Assembly: GCF_001570485.1 (NCBI RefSeq)
Contig: NZ_BCTA01000043.1
Coordinates: 1-50,063, forward strand
Length of the DNA stretch: 50,063 nt
Source: Mycolicibacterium novocastrense
GTDB lineage: Bacteria; Actinomycetota; Actinomycetes; Mycobacteriales; Mycobacteriaceae
Direction: 5' to 3'
Shown here: piece after piece, positions 15,184-23,098 of the stretch
How positions within the stretch are numbered: position 1 is the stretch's first letter
Layout of the letters: each line of letters opens with the position of its first letter
Position numbers and translations under genes: made by a program
Notes under the pieces: generated by a model
The model's input: the letters and a program-made list of their open reading frames with translations, nothing else
The model's database searches: none
What the model was told of the DNA's origin: nothing

Positions 15184-16128
15184 ATGACCGCCACTTCGGA
15201 CATCGATCTGTCCGTTGACGACGAGCCGATCGAACTGGTCCCGCCGGATTCGCTGACCGCCGAGCACACCGGGCGTTGGACGTTCCTGATCTTCGAGGGC
15301 GCGGCGTTCATGATGCAGGCGATGCATCCCGTCATCGCCGAGGTCACCGGCCGCTACTCGGCGGCATTTCACGGCGATCCGGGCGGGCGCGCGATCCGGT
15401 CCATCGACTCGGTGCTGCGGTGGACGTACGGCGGCACCGAAGCCGTCGCCGAGGGAAACCGGGTCAGGGCCATGCACCGGCCGATGACGATGAAGAGCGC
15501 GGAGACCGGCAAACAGATCAGCGCCCTGAACCCCGAGGCGTACCAATGGGTCATCTGCACCGGCTACATCGTCAACGTGCACGGCGCTCGCCTGCTGATC
15601 GGGCGCGACTTCACCGACGACGAGAAGACGCAACTGCTGCGCGACAACCGCCGGCTGGCGCGCCTGCTGCATGTGCCGATGCGCGACTATCCCGAGACCG
15701 ATCGGGAGATGACCGAGTACTTCGAGTCGATGATCGACAAGCTCGAGGCCACCCCGCAGGCCCGGAAGCTGATGGACGACCTGATCACCGGCACGATGGA
15801 GATGCCGCCGTCGGTGCCGACGCTGTTCTATCCGCTGATCAAGGCCATGCTGCGGCCGGTACTCCGCTTGAACTACCTGTCGATCGTCGGGCTGCTCGAC
15901 CCGCGCCTGCGCGCCAAGCTCGGCGTGAGTTGGAGCCCCGGCGAGGAGCGTCAGCTCAACCGCATCTACAAGGCGATCCGCATCGCCTACCGCGTACTTC
16001 CCGACCGGCTGACGTACTTCCCGCTGGCCTACCACGCCCGCAAGCACCACCAGTGCCTGGAGAAGATGGCCGAGCGGCAGAAGAAGTCGTTCGCCTACCG
16101 GGTGCCGGGCGCCGTCGCTCAGAAGTAG
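15184..16128 (+). CDS. DUF2236 (MpaB/latex-clearing-protein-like) oxygenase
   Basis: 314 residues from the ATG at 15184; a GGAGG lies 13 nt upstream, a rather long spacing. The family reads FLIFEGAAFMMQAMHPVIAEVTGRYSAAFHGDPGGRAIRSIDS near the N terminus and keeps several conserved histidines (AMHRPM near 100, YHARKHHQC near the C terminus). Related proteins (rubber oxygenase Lcp, MpaB) bind b-type haem and act as oxygenases on hydrophobic substrates; that chemistry is inferred here. It is divergent from a TetR gene and overlaps the end of menB by 10 nt tail to tail. Confidence 0.8.
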   Translation: MTATSDIDLSVDDEPIELVPPDSLTAEHTGRWTFLIFEGAAFMMQAMHPVIAEVTGRYSAAFHGDPGGRAIRSIDSVLRWTYGGTEAVAEGNRVRAMHRPMTMKSAETGKQISALNPEAYQWVICTGYIVNVHGARLLIGRDFTDDEKTQLLRDNRRLARLLHVPMRDYPETDREMTEYFESMIDKLEATPQARKLMDDLITGTMEMPPSVPTLFYPLIKAMLRPVLRLNYLSIVGLLDPRLRAKLGVSWSPGEERQLNRIYKAIRIAYRVLPDRLTYFPLAYHARKHHQCLEKMAERQKKSFAYRVPGAVAQK

Positions 16129-17030
16129 CGCGGGAAGGCGCTCCAGTCGGGGTCCCGCTTCTCCAGGAACGCGTCGCGGCCCTCGACCGCCTCGTCGGTC
16201 ATGTACGCCAATCGCGTCGCCTCACCGGCGAACAACTGCTGACCCACGAGGCCGTCGTCGGTGAGGTTGAAGGCGTACTTGAGCATCCGGATCGCTTGCG
16301 GCGACTTGCCGTTGATATCCGACGCCCACTCCAACGCCACCTTCTCCAATTCAGCGTGGTCGACGACCGCGTTGACCGCACCCATCGCGTGCATCTGCTC
16401 GGCGGTGTACGGGCGGCCCAGGAAGAAGATCTCACGCGCGAACTTCTGGCCGACCTGCTTCGCCAGATACGCGCTGCCGTATCCGCCGTCGAAGCTGCCG
16501 ACGTCGGCGTCGGTCTGCTTGAACCTGGCATGCTCGCGGCTGGCCAGTGTCAGGTCGCACACCGCGTGCAGGCTGTGTCCGCCGCCGGCCGCCCACCCGT
16601 TGACCAGACAGATCACCGGTTTGGGCATGAACCGGATCAGCCGCTGCACCTCGAGGATGTGCAGGCGCCCGGCGCGCGCAGGGTCGACGGTTTCGGCGGT
16701 CTCGCCCGATGCGTACTGGTAACCGCTGCGGCCGCGGATCCGCTGATCCCCGCCGGAGCAGAACGCCCATCCACCGTCCTTCGGCGAGGGGCCGTTACCG
16801 GTCAGCAGCACCACACCGACGTCCGATGACATCCGCGCATGGTCCAGGACGCGGTACAGCTCGTCGACGGTGTGCGGCCGAAACGCGTTGCGCACCTCGG
16901 GCCGGTCGAACGCGACGCGAACCGTGGGCTGCGCGACGCCGTCGACGACGTGGCGGTGGTAGGTGATGTCGGTCAGCTCGAAACCGTCGACGGCTTGCCA
17001 CAGCGACGGGTCAAAGGGGTTGTCACTCAC
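16119..17030 (-). CDS. menB: 1,4-Dihydroxy-2-naphthoyl-CoA synthase MenB
   Basis: 303 residues of a crotonase-fold enzyme that closes the naphthoquinone ring from o-succinylbenzoyl-CoA. The oxyanion-hole segments FCSGGDQ (90-95) and NGWAAGGGHSL (144-153) and the catalytic aspartates in QTDADVGSFDGGYGSAYL (Asp174 and Asp181, which I align with Asp185 and Asp192 of the M. tuberculosis enzyme) are present, as is the C terminus DWSAFPRYF. The GTG start at 17030 overlaps the stop of the Ddn-like gene (GTGA), so menB is translated together with it. Confidence 0.96.
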   Translation of the reverse strand: MSDNPFDPSLWQAVDGFELTDITYHRHVVDGVAQPTVRVAFDRPEVRNAFRPHTVDELYRVLDHARMSSDVGVVLLTGNGPSPKDGGWAFCSGGDQRIRGRSGYQYASGETAETVDPARAGRLHILEVQRLIRFMPKPVICLVNGWAAGGGHSLHAVCDLTLASREHARFKQTDADVGSFDGGYGSAYLAKQVGQKFAREIFFLGRPYTAEQMHAMGAVNAVVDHAELEKVALEWASDINGKSPQAIRMLKYAFNLTDDGLVGQQLFAGEATRLAYMTDEAVEGRDAFLEKRDPDWSAFPRYF

Positions 17031-17476
17031 GGGGTTACCTTATCGATGCGGAAAACCGGGCAGCGGCCCGCGAGCGCTTCGAACTCGTCGGGGTCGGGTC
17101 CGGTGACCAGCCCGGCGCCCTTGATGAAGTCCACGCCGGTGGGCACCTTCGACGGGAACTCTCGCAGCAACGGTCGGGCCTCGTCGATCGGCATCTCCAC
17201 CATCCGCACCCGTTCGCTGCGGCGGCCGATGTGCAGGGTGACCTCACCGGCGGCCCTGACGTTGGCGGCCCAGTCCGAGCCGGGCACTCCGCCGACGACA
17301 TAGCGTTGTCCGTCTACCTCCATCGGGGTGACCGGGGTCTTGCGCGGCTTACCGGTCTTGCGCCCGGGCGCCTCGAGCACGACCGGGCCCTTGTCGCCCA
17401 GGATGCCCAGCTTCTGCAGGCCGATCATCACCTTGTTGACGTACTTCAGCCACCAGGGCAGGCGAATGTCGGACAT
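17027..17476 (-). CDS. Ddn-like deazaflavin-dependent protein, coupled to menB
   Basis: 149 residues of the DUF385 family: PGRKTGKPRKTPVTPM around residues 38-53, then GVPGSDWAANVRAAGEVTL, the W-x-x-N-x-x-A core motif. The N terminus (PWWLKYVNKVMIGLQKLGIL) is amphipathic. Ddn and its paralogues use F420H2 to reduce menaquinone, so direct coupling to menB points to a quinone reductase role; this is inferred, not shown. The protein is about half identical by eye to the neighbour at 17487-17942, so the two look like a tandem duplication. Confidence 0.83.
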   Translation of the reverse strand: MSDIRLPWWLKYVNKVMIGLQKLGILGDKGPVVLEAPGRKTGKPRKTPVTPMEVDGQRYVVGGVPGSDWAANVRAAGEVTLHIGRRSERVRMVEMPIDEARPLLREFPSKVPTGVDFIKGAGLVTGPDPDEFEALAGRCPVFRIDKVTP

Positions 17477-17486
17477 GGCGCAAACG

Positions 17487-17942
17487 CTACGTGATGACCT
17501 CGACGCGGAACACCGGCAGGCGGCCCGCCATGGCCTCGAGTTCCTCGGGTGTCCCGGTCTCCAACACCCCGGCGCGCGTCATCATCTCGACGCCGACGGG
17601 AACCTGCGCCGGGAACTGCCGCAGCACTGGCCGCGCCTCGTCCGGGGTCAGCTCGACGAGGCGCACCCGCTCGGATCGCCGGCCATACCGCAGCTTGACC
17701 TGTTTGGCCGCGCGGGCGTTGCTCACCCAGTCCGCGCCCGGGTAGCCGTTGATGACGTAGCGGGCGCCGTCGACGAACATCGGCGTGATCGGCGTCGACC
17801 GTGGCTTACCGGTCCTGCGGCCGGGCACGGTCAACACCACGGGGGACTCGTGCCGTGAGATCGGCAGCCCGAGGCGCAACAGCACCATCACCAGCTTGTT
17901 GGCGAATTTGAGCCACCGCGGGGGCGCCGTCCGATCGCCCAT
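17487..17942 (-). CDS. Ddn-like deazaflavin-dependent protein, tandem paralogue
   Basis: 151 residues with the same plan as the next gene: PPRWLKFANKLVMVLLRLGL, PGRRTGKPRSTPITPMFVDGARYVINGYPGADWVSNARAAKQVKL, and VPVGVEMMTRAGVLETGTPEELEAMAGRLPVFRVEVI at the C terminus. The ATG at 17942 is the first in frame. It is probably the first gene of a three-gene operon ending in menB, with a 10-nt gap to the second. Confidence 0.83.
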   Translation of the reverse strand: MGDRTAPPRWLKFANKLVMVLLRLGLPISRHESPVVLTVPGRRTGKPRSTPITPMFVDGARYVINGYPGADWVSNARAAKQVKLRYGRRSERVRLVELTPDEARPVLRQFPAQVPVGVEMMTRAGVLETGTPEELEAMAGRLPVFRVEVIT

Positions 17943-18043
17943 GCGGGGAGGCTACCGCTCAGACGGTGACGACGTAGCCGGAACAACGCACCCGAATGGC
18001 CGACGAGGGCGGCCTCGATCTCACGCCTGGCGCCGATGCGATG

Positions 18044-19285
18044 CTACCGGCGCACCTGACTTGCCTTGTCGCGCAGGACTTCTCGTTCACGCTCATTGTC
18101 GGTCATCGCCGCTGCCCGGTCGAACTCGGCGGCGGCCTCGGCGCTTCGGCCCAACCGGGCGAGCAGTTCGCCGCGCACGCTCGGCAACAGATACGAAGCC
18201 TCCAGGCCCGTCAACGAGTCGACGATCGCCAGCCCCGCTTCGGGGCCGTCGGCCATCGCCACCGCCACCGCGCGGTTGAGTTCGACCACCGGTGACGGTG
18301 CTGCCCGCGCCAATCCGTCGTACAGCGCGACGATGCGGCCCCAGTCGGTGTCGGCTGCGGTCGGCGCGGTGGCGTGGCACTCAGCGATCGCCGCCTGCAG
18401 TGCATACGGGCCCCATCCAGTGCCCTTGCGCCGCAACGTGTTCGCGGCGTGTTCGAGCATGGCCACACCACGCTGGATCTGCGCCCGGTCCCATTTCGCC
18501 CGGTTCTGGTCCTCGAGCAGGATCGGCCGGCCGTCGCTGTCGGTGCGGGCGGCGAAACGCGACGACTGCAGCTCCATCAACGCCACCAGGCCGTGGACTT
18601 CCGGTTCATCGGGCACCAGCGCGGCGAGCACCCGGCCAAGCCGCAGCGCCTCGGTGCACAGCTCGTCACGGATCCAGCGCTGTCCGAACGACGCCGAGTA
18701 GCCTTCGTTGTAGATCAGGTAGATCACGCTCAGCACCGCCGAGAGCCGCTCCGGATACTCCGAGCGGTCCGGCACCTCGAAGGGCACGTTCGCGGCCGAG
18801 AGGGCCTTCTTGGCGCGGGTGATCCGCGCGGCGACGGTCGGGGTGGACGTCAGGAAGGCGCGGGCGATCTCCTCGGTGGTCAGCCCGCCGATGACCCGCA
18901 ATGTCAACGCGATCCGGCCTTCCCGCGGCAGCACCGGATGTGCCGAGATGAAGATCAGGCGGAGCACGTCGTCGTCGATGCGGTCGGGGTCCCACGACTC
19001 CTCGACATGGCTTTCGAGTTCGCGAGCCATCGCGGCGTATTTGCTGTCGAGATTCTCCTGGCGGCGCCACAAGTCGATGGCCTTGCGTTTGGCAACGGTG
19101 GTCAACCATGCGCCGGCGTTGCGCGGAACGCCGGTCACGGGCCACTGCTCCAGAGCGTCGACGAGCGCGTCGGCGGCCAGGTCTTCGGCGAGCCCGACAT
19201 CGCCGACCGAGCGCGTCAACGTCGCGACGATTTTCGCCGCCTCCATGCGCCACACCGCGTCGACGGTCGCCTGCACGTCGCTCAC
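18044..19285 (-). CDS. ECF42-type RNA polymerase sigma factor with C-terminal TPR-like extension
   Basis: 413 residues, about twice the size of an ordinary ECF sigma factor. Region 2 (VWRMEAAKIVATLTR..GAWLTTVAKRKAIDLWRR) and region 4 (LTLRVIGGLTTEEIARAFLTSTPTVAARITRAKKAL) occupy the first 175 residues. The rest (SVIYLIYNEGYSAS.., RAVAVAMADGPEAGLAIVDSL, LARLGRSAEAAAEFDRAAAM) is the helical-repeat extension of group ECF42. These sigma factors have no anti-sigma gene and are usually adjacent to DGPF/YCII genes. None is adjacent here, but one lies at 33687-34151. The start is a GTG at 19285. Confidence 0.9.
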   Translation of the reverse strand: MSDVQATVDAVWRMEAAKIVATLTRSVGDVGLAEDLAADALVDALEQWPVTGVPRNAGAWLTTVAKRKAIDLWRRQENLDSKYAAMARELESHVEESWDPDRIDDDVLRLIFISAHPVLPREGRIALTLRVIGGLTTEEIARAFLTSTPTVAARITRAKKALSAANVPFEVPDRSEYPERLSAVLSVIYLIYNEGYSASFGQRWIRDELCTEALRLGRVLAALVPDEPEVHGLVALMELQSSRFAARTDSDGRPILLEDQNRAKWDRAQIQRGVAMLEHAANTLRRKGTGWGPYALQAAIAECHATAPTAADTDWGRIVALYDGLARAAPSPVVELNRAVAVAMADGPEAGLAIVDSLTGLEASYLLPSVRGELLARLGRSAEAAAEFDRAAAMTDNEREREVLRDKASQVRR

Positions 19286-19375
19286 GCCTTCATTGTGCCG
19301 AGCCGATGCAAACCGCCGTTTTCGTGCGGCGTGTCGCAGTGCTTTCCAACTGGTGGCGACGGAAAGTTAGAAGGT

Positions 19376-19585
19376 ATGACCCACAGGTTGGTTACAGCGT
19401 ATTGGGAAGGCCGCAAGGCATTCCCGCACACGCTCGTCAACCCGTACGCGGGACTGGGGGACCGGGCGATCGCGAGGATGTGGCGGCTGGGCTGGCAGCG
19501 CGCCGCCGACGAGCAGCGGGGCATTCCCAGCGAAGAGGAGCGACTTGCTCGCTTCGCCGCGGAAATCGATGCCCTCCTGGACTAG
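19376..19585 (+). CDS. Small Rmf/CrpP-fold-like protein (tentative)
   Basis: 69 residues. The pattern A-x-W-x-G-x-x-A...VNPYAGLG...W-R-L-G-W-x-R-A resembles ribosome modulation factor (G-x-x-A, (C/N)PY, W-x-x-GW-x-x-A in E. coli Rmf) and the CrpP-like small proteins grouped with it. The match is by eye and the family is short, so this is a hypothesis. The reading frame shares its last 17 nt with the start of the kinase gene, so the two are co-translated. It is divergent from the ECF42 sigma gene with a 90-bp gap. AGAAGG directly abuts the ATG, so an unusual leader or a leaderless start is possible. Confidence 0.6.
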   Translation: MTHRLVTAYWEGRKAFPHTLVNPYAGLGDRAIARMWRLGWQRAADEQRGIPSEEERLARFAAEIDALLD

Positions 19586-20171
19586 TCGGCTCGACGCGCT
19601 TCAGCGCCGACAGCCCCGCGTCGTTCTCGGCGTCACGGGGCCGCCGGGTGCGGGCAAGTCGACGCTGGCCGAGGCGATCGCGACCGCGACCGATGACGCG
19701 GTGTATGTGCCGATGGACGGCTTCCACCTCGCCGACGTCGAACTGCGGCGGCTGGGCCGCATCCACCGCAAAGGCGCGATCGACACGTTCGACGCCCATG
19801 GATATCTCGCTCTCTTGCAACGCATCCGAGCGCAACGCGAGGAGACCGTTTACGCACCGGCGTTTCACCGCAAATTAGAACAGTCGATCGCGGGCAGCAT
19901 CCCCGTCCTGCCCGGCCATCGACTGATCGTCACCGAGGGCAACTACCTGCTCGATGACGAGCTCCCGTGGCCGACTATTCGCGCCCTGCTCGACGAGGTC
20001 TGGTACGTCGACGCCCCGCCTGACGTACGCCGTCGTCGCCTCGTCGGCCGGCACGTCGAGTTCGGTAAGTCACCCGAGCAGGCCGAGGCATGGGTGCGCG
20101 CGGTCGACGACCCGAACGCCGCGCGCATCGAAACCGCCCGGGCGAGAGCGGATTTCGTCGTCACCCCGTAG
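19569..20171 (+). CDS. P-loop nucleoside/nucleotide kinase family protein
   Basis: 200 residues from the ATG at 19569, inside the end of the preceding small gene. Walker A is GVTGPPGAGKST (21-32). Then come VYVPMDGFHLADVELRRLGRIHRKGAIDTFDAHGY and IVTEGNYLL, the layout of uridine kinase/pantothenate kinase-like and FrcK-type sugar kinases, with the lid arginines in DVRRRRLVGRHVEFGK. The phosphate acceptor is unknown. Its coupling to the Rmf/CrpP-like protein is unusual. Confidence 0.82.
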   Translation: MPSWTSRLDALQRRQPRVVLGVTGPPGAGKSTLAEAIATATDDAVYVPMDGFHLADVELRRLGRIHRKGAIDTFDAHGYLALLQRIRAQREETVYAPAFHRKLEQSIAGSIPVLPGHRLIVTEGNYLLDDELPWPTIRALLDEVWYVDAPPDVRRRRLVGRHVEFGKSPEQAEAWVRAVDDPNAARIETARARADFVVTP

Positions 20172-20203
20172 CAAACCCCGCAGCAACCCCGTAACTAAAC
20201 CCC

Positions 20204-20266
20204 CGCGAGCGACCGTGTCTGCCCGTCGACACGCCGCTATCGCATGTACAAACGCGGTCGCTCGCG
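20204..20266. terminator. Intergenic inverted-repeat element with 12-bp perfect ends
   Basis: CGCGAGCGACCG at 20204-20215 pairs perfectly with CGGTCGCTCGCG at 20255-20266, and pairing continues imperfectly inward (GTCTG against GTTTG). It lies between the convergent kinase and fadD8 genes, so it can terminate both. The left half resembles the sequence at 49843-49875, which suggests a dispersed repeat family of fast-growing mycobacteria. Confidence 0.6.
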
Positions 20267-20283
20267 CCAACAGAAAGCCAGCC

Positions 20284-21882
20284 TCAGCCGACCGCGCGGT
20301 CGCTGCCCTCCCAGAACTGCGCGCGCACGGCCTTCTTGTCCGGCTTGCCCAGCGCGGTCACCGGCACCGAGTCGACGACGATCACCTGCTTGGGCGACTG
20401 CACCGAACCCTTGCGCTCCTTGACCGCGGCCTGGATCTCGGAGGTCATCTGCGCGACGGCGTCCTCGGAGCGGTCGGCGTCGGGGCGCAGCACGACCACC
20501 GCGGTCACCGCCTCGCCCCACTTCTCGTCGGGCGTTCCGATCACACACACCTGGGCGACCGACGGATGTTCGGCCACAACGTCTTCCACCTCGCGGGGGA
20601 ACACGTTGAACCCGCCGGTGACGATCATGTCCTTGGTGCGGTCGACGATGTAGTAGAAGCCGTCGGAGTCCTCGCGGGCCAGATCGCCGGTGTGCATCCA
20701 GCCGTCGCGGAACGTCTCAGCCGTCGCCTCCGGCTTGTTCCAGTAGCCACCGGACACCAGCGGGCCGGACACGCAGATCTCACCGACCTCGCCCTGCGGC
20801 ACCGGGTTACCGTCACCGTCGAGCAGCGCGACCCGCGCGAAGACCGTCGGCCGCCCACAGGACGTCAACCGCTCCTCGTCATGATCACCCTTGGCCAGGT
20901 ACGTGATCACCATCGGCGCCTCGGACTGGCCGTAGTACTGCGCGAAGATCGGGCCGAACCGGTCGATCGCCTCGCGCAGCCGCACGGGGTTCATCGCCGA
21001 GGCGCCGTAATACACCGTCTCCAGCGACGACAGGTCGCGGGTGTGCGAATCGGGGTGGTCCATCAGCGCGTAGATCATCGACGGCACCAGCATCGTCGCG
21101 GTGATCTTCTGCTCCTCGATCACCCGCAGCACCTCGGCCGGGTCGAACTTGGTCAGCACGACCAGTTCGCCGCCCTTGATGATCGTCGGCACGAAGAACG
21201 CCGCGCCCGCATGCGACAGCGGGGTGCACATCAGAAACTTCGGGCGTTCCGGCCACTCCCACTCGGCCAACTGGATCGTCGTCATCGTCGTGATCGACTG
21301 CACGGTGCCGATCACGCCCTTGGGCTTACCGGTCGTGCCGCCGGTGTAGGCCATGCCGCCGATGTGATCGGGCGGCAGATCCGCGGCCACCAGCGGCTGC
21401 GGCGAGTACTTCGCGGCCTCGGCGGTCAGGTCGACGCCGACGCCCTCCAGTTCCGGGGGCACCGGCCCGATCGTCAGCACCTGCTTGAGCGCGGGCACCT
21501 TCTCCAACAGTCCCCGCGCCCGCTCGACGAACATCGGGTTCGGGTCGATGATCAGCGACGTGACACCGGCGTCGTTCAACACATAGGCGTGGTCGTCCAG
21601 CGAACCGAGAGGGTGTAGTGCCGTGCGGCGGTAACCCTGGGTCTGTCCGGCGCCGATGATCATCAGCACCTCCGGCCGGTTCAGCGACAGCAGGCCGGTG
21701 GCCGTTCCCGCGCCCGCGCCGAGCGCCTCGAACGCCTGAATGTACTGGCTGATGCGCTCGGCGAGCTGTCCGCCGGTGAGCGTGGTGTCCCCGAGGAACA
21801 GCACCGGCTTGTCCTTGTTCCGCTTCAGTGCCCCGACGGTGAGGTGGCCGGAGTGGATCGGATGGCGCAGCAGGTCACTCAT
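20284..21882 (-). CDS. fadD8: Fatty-acyl-CoA synthetase FadD8-like
   Basis: 532 residues of an adenylate-forming acyl-CoA ligase. P-loop YTGGTTGKPKG (179-189), QYYGQSEAPM, hinge DRTKDMIVTGGFNVFPREVEDV and the terminal lysine region VTALGKPDKKAVRAQFW are present. The start is taken at 21882 because a TAATCT -10 box ends 7 nt upstream, which fits a leaderless mRNA; ATG at 21888 is the alternative. Position between the menB region and the Rv0552-like gene supports orthology to fadD8 (Rv0551c). A KstR-type palindrome overlaps the promoter, hinting at control by sterol or fatty-acid metabolites. It is divergent from the mce operon. Confidence 0.88.
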   Translation of the reverse strand: MSDLLRHPIHSGHLTVGALKRNKDKPVLFLGDTTLTGGQLAERISQYIQAFEALGAGAGTATGLLSLNRPEVLMIIGAGQTQGYRRTALHPLGSLDDHAYVLNDAGVTSLIIDPNPMFVERARGLLEKVPALKQVLTIGPVPPELEGVGVDLTAEAAKYSPQPLVAADLPPDHIGGMAYTGGTTGKPKGVIGTVQSITTMTTIQLAEWEWPERPKFLMCTPLSHAGAAFFVPTIIKGGELVVLTKFDPAEVLRVIEEQKITATMLVPSMIYALMDHPDSHTRDLSSLETVYYGASAMNPVRLREAIDRFGPIFAQYYGQSEAPMVITYLAKGDHDEERLTSCGRPTVFARVALLDGDGNPVPQGEVGEICVSGPLVSGGYWNKPEATAETFRDGWMHTGDLAREDSDGFYYIVDRTKDMIVTGGFNVFPREVEDVVAEHPSVAQVCVIGTPDEKWGEAVTAVVVLRPDADRSEDAVAQMTSEIQAAVKERKGSVQSPKQVIVVDSVPVTALGKPDKKAVRAQFWEGSDRAVG

Positions 21883-21889
21883 GGCCATC

Positions 21890-21907
21890 AGATTAGAACG
21901 TGTTCCA
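21890..21907 (-). promoter_or_regulatory. fadD8 promoter: leaderless -10 box with overlapping KstR-like operator
   Basis: On the reverse strand TAATCT (21895-21890) matches TANNNT and ends 7 nt before the ATG at 21882. TAGAACGTGTTCCA (21894-21907, plus strand) fits the TNNAACNNGTTNNA pattern reported for the TetR repressor KstR and overlaps the -10/spacer. A repressor bound here would block fadD8. Whether KstR itself or a relative binds cannot be told from sequence. Confidence 0.6.
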
Positions 21908-22257
21908 ATTCCAGTCAGCAAGTCCCTGGGAATCGGGGCGCACGCGGATCTATCAGCGCTGATGGCGCTCGACTGTCAGCCCCTGACCTCACGCAGTCCG
22001 CGATGCGTATTTAACGCGAGCTCTGCTCGTGTCGGCACCTCGGACGACTGGAGGGGGGCCGTATCGGACCACCCCACATTCGGAATAAGTTAATGTCCAT
22101 CCTCATCGGATGATTGGTGTGGTGACGGGTCTCGACGCTGCGGCAAAAGAGCAGCCGCGGCAAACAGGCGGAAAATACTGGATATTGCTGCGGCGGTCTC
22201 AGGGCATAGTGAATGCTGCCGGCAGGGGGTTGAGCATTAAGTGAATTGCGATTCAGC
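21908..22257. other. 350-bp divergent control region between fadD8 and the mce operon
   Basis: No reading frame of note. It is more AT-rich than its surroundings. It contains a perfect 12-bp palindrome ATCAGCGCTGAT (21952-21963), a TCATC-G-GATGA dyad (22103-22113), and ACATT..AATGT arms (22074-22094). I could not place a convincing promoter or Shine-Dalgarno sequence for the first mce gene. The region presumably carries the mce promoter and regulator sites. Confidence 0.5.
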
Positions 22258-23097
22258 ATGACGGCACGTGGTGACGGAATCGAGGTCATCGGCAACTGGG
22301 CCGGCGGCTACGTCAGGCGCCACCCCCTGGCCTCGCTCGCGACGGCCGGGGACCAGTTCGTGCTGGGCGTGCGCACTGTGCAGTACATGTTCATCGACCT
22401 GTTCACCGGACGTTTCCAGTGGTGGGAGTTCATTCGGCAGGCCGCGTTCATGGCGGGCACCGCAGTCTTGCCGACGGTCCTCGTGGCGCTACCCATCGGC
22501 GTCACTCTGTCGATCCAGTTCGCGCTCCTGGCCGGTCAGGTCGGGGCCACGTCACTTGCCGGAGCGGCCAGCGGCCTGGCGGTGATCCGACAGGCGGCAT
22601 CCCTGACCGCCGCGATCCTGATGGCGGCCGCCGTCGGCTCGGCCATCACCGCAGACCTCGGTTCGCGCAAGATGCGCGAGGAGACTGACGCGATGGAAGT
22701 GATGGGCGTGTCGGTGATCCGCCGCCTGGTCGTTCCCCGGTTTGCCGCGGCGATCATGATCGGCGTGGCGCTCACCGGAATGGTGTGCTTCGTCGGATTC
22801 CTGGCCAGCTACTTGTTCAACGTCTACTTCCAGAACGGCGCGCCCGGCAGCTTCGTTGCGACGTTCGCCTCGTTCACGACTACCGGCGACATGATCGTGG
22901 CGATGGTGAAGGCGGTCATCTTCGGTGCCATCGTCGCCGTGGTGTCCTGTCAGAAGGGGCTGTCCACGCAGGGCGGCCCCACCGGCGTCGCGAACTCCGT
23001 CAACGCCGCCGTCGTCGAATCGATTCTGATCCTGATGGTCGTCAATGTCGCGATCAGCCAGCTCTACATCATGCTGTTCCCCAGGGTCGGTTTGTGA
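22258..23097 (+). CDS. YrbE-type permease A of the mce transporter
   Basis: 279 residues, MlaE/DUF140 permease family. I use the ATG at 22258 (MTARGDGIEVIGNWAGGYVRRHP); a TTG at 22246 is possible. It has about five to six membrane segments with the conserved cytoplasmic coupling segment LGSRKMREETDAMEVMGVSVIRRLVVPR around residues 137-164. With YrbEB it forms the membrane channel of an Mce lipid importer, driven by the MceG ATPase encoded elsewhere. It opens a run of genes joined by overlaps or gaps below 30 nt. Confidence 0.92.
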   Translation: MTARGDGIEVIGNWAGGYVRRHPLASLATAGDQFVLGVRTVQYMFIDLFTGRFQWWEFIRQAAFMAGTAVLPTVLVALPIGVTLSIQFALLAGQVGATSLAGAASGLAVIRQAASLTAAILMAAAVGSAITADLGSRKMREETDAMEVMGVSVIRRLVVPRFAAAIMIGVALTGMVCFVGFLASYLFNVYFQNGAPGSFVATFASFTTTGDMIVAMVKAVIFGAIVAVVSCQKGLSTQGGPTGVANSVNAAVVESILILMVVNVAISQLYIMLFPRVGL

Positions 23098-23098
23098 C

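Noticed and set aside
19954..21618. Plus-strand open frame of 554 codons opposite fadD8
   Set aside because: Composition is that of an antisense shadow and fadD8 on the other strand has all family motifs.
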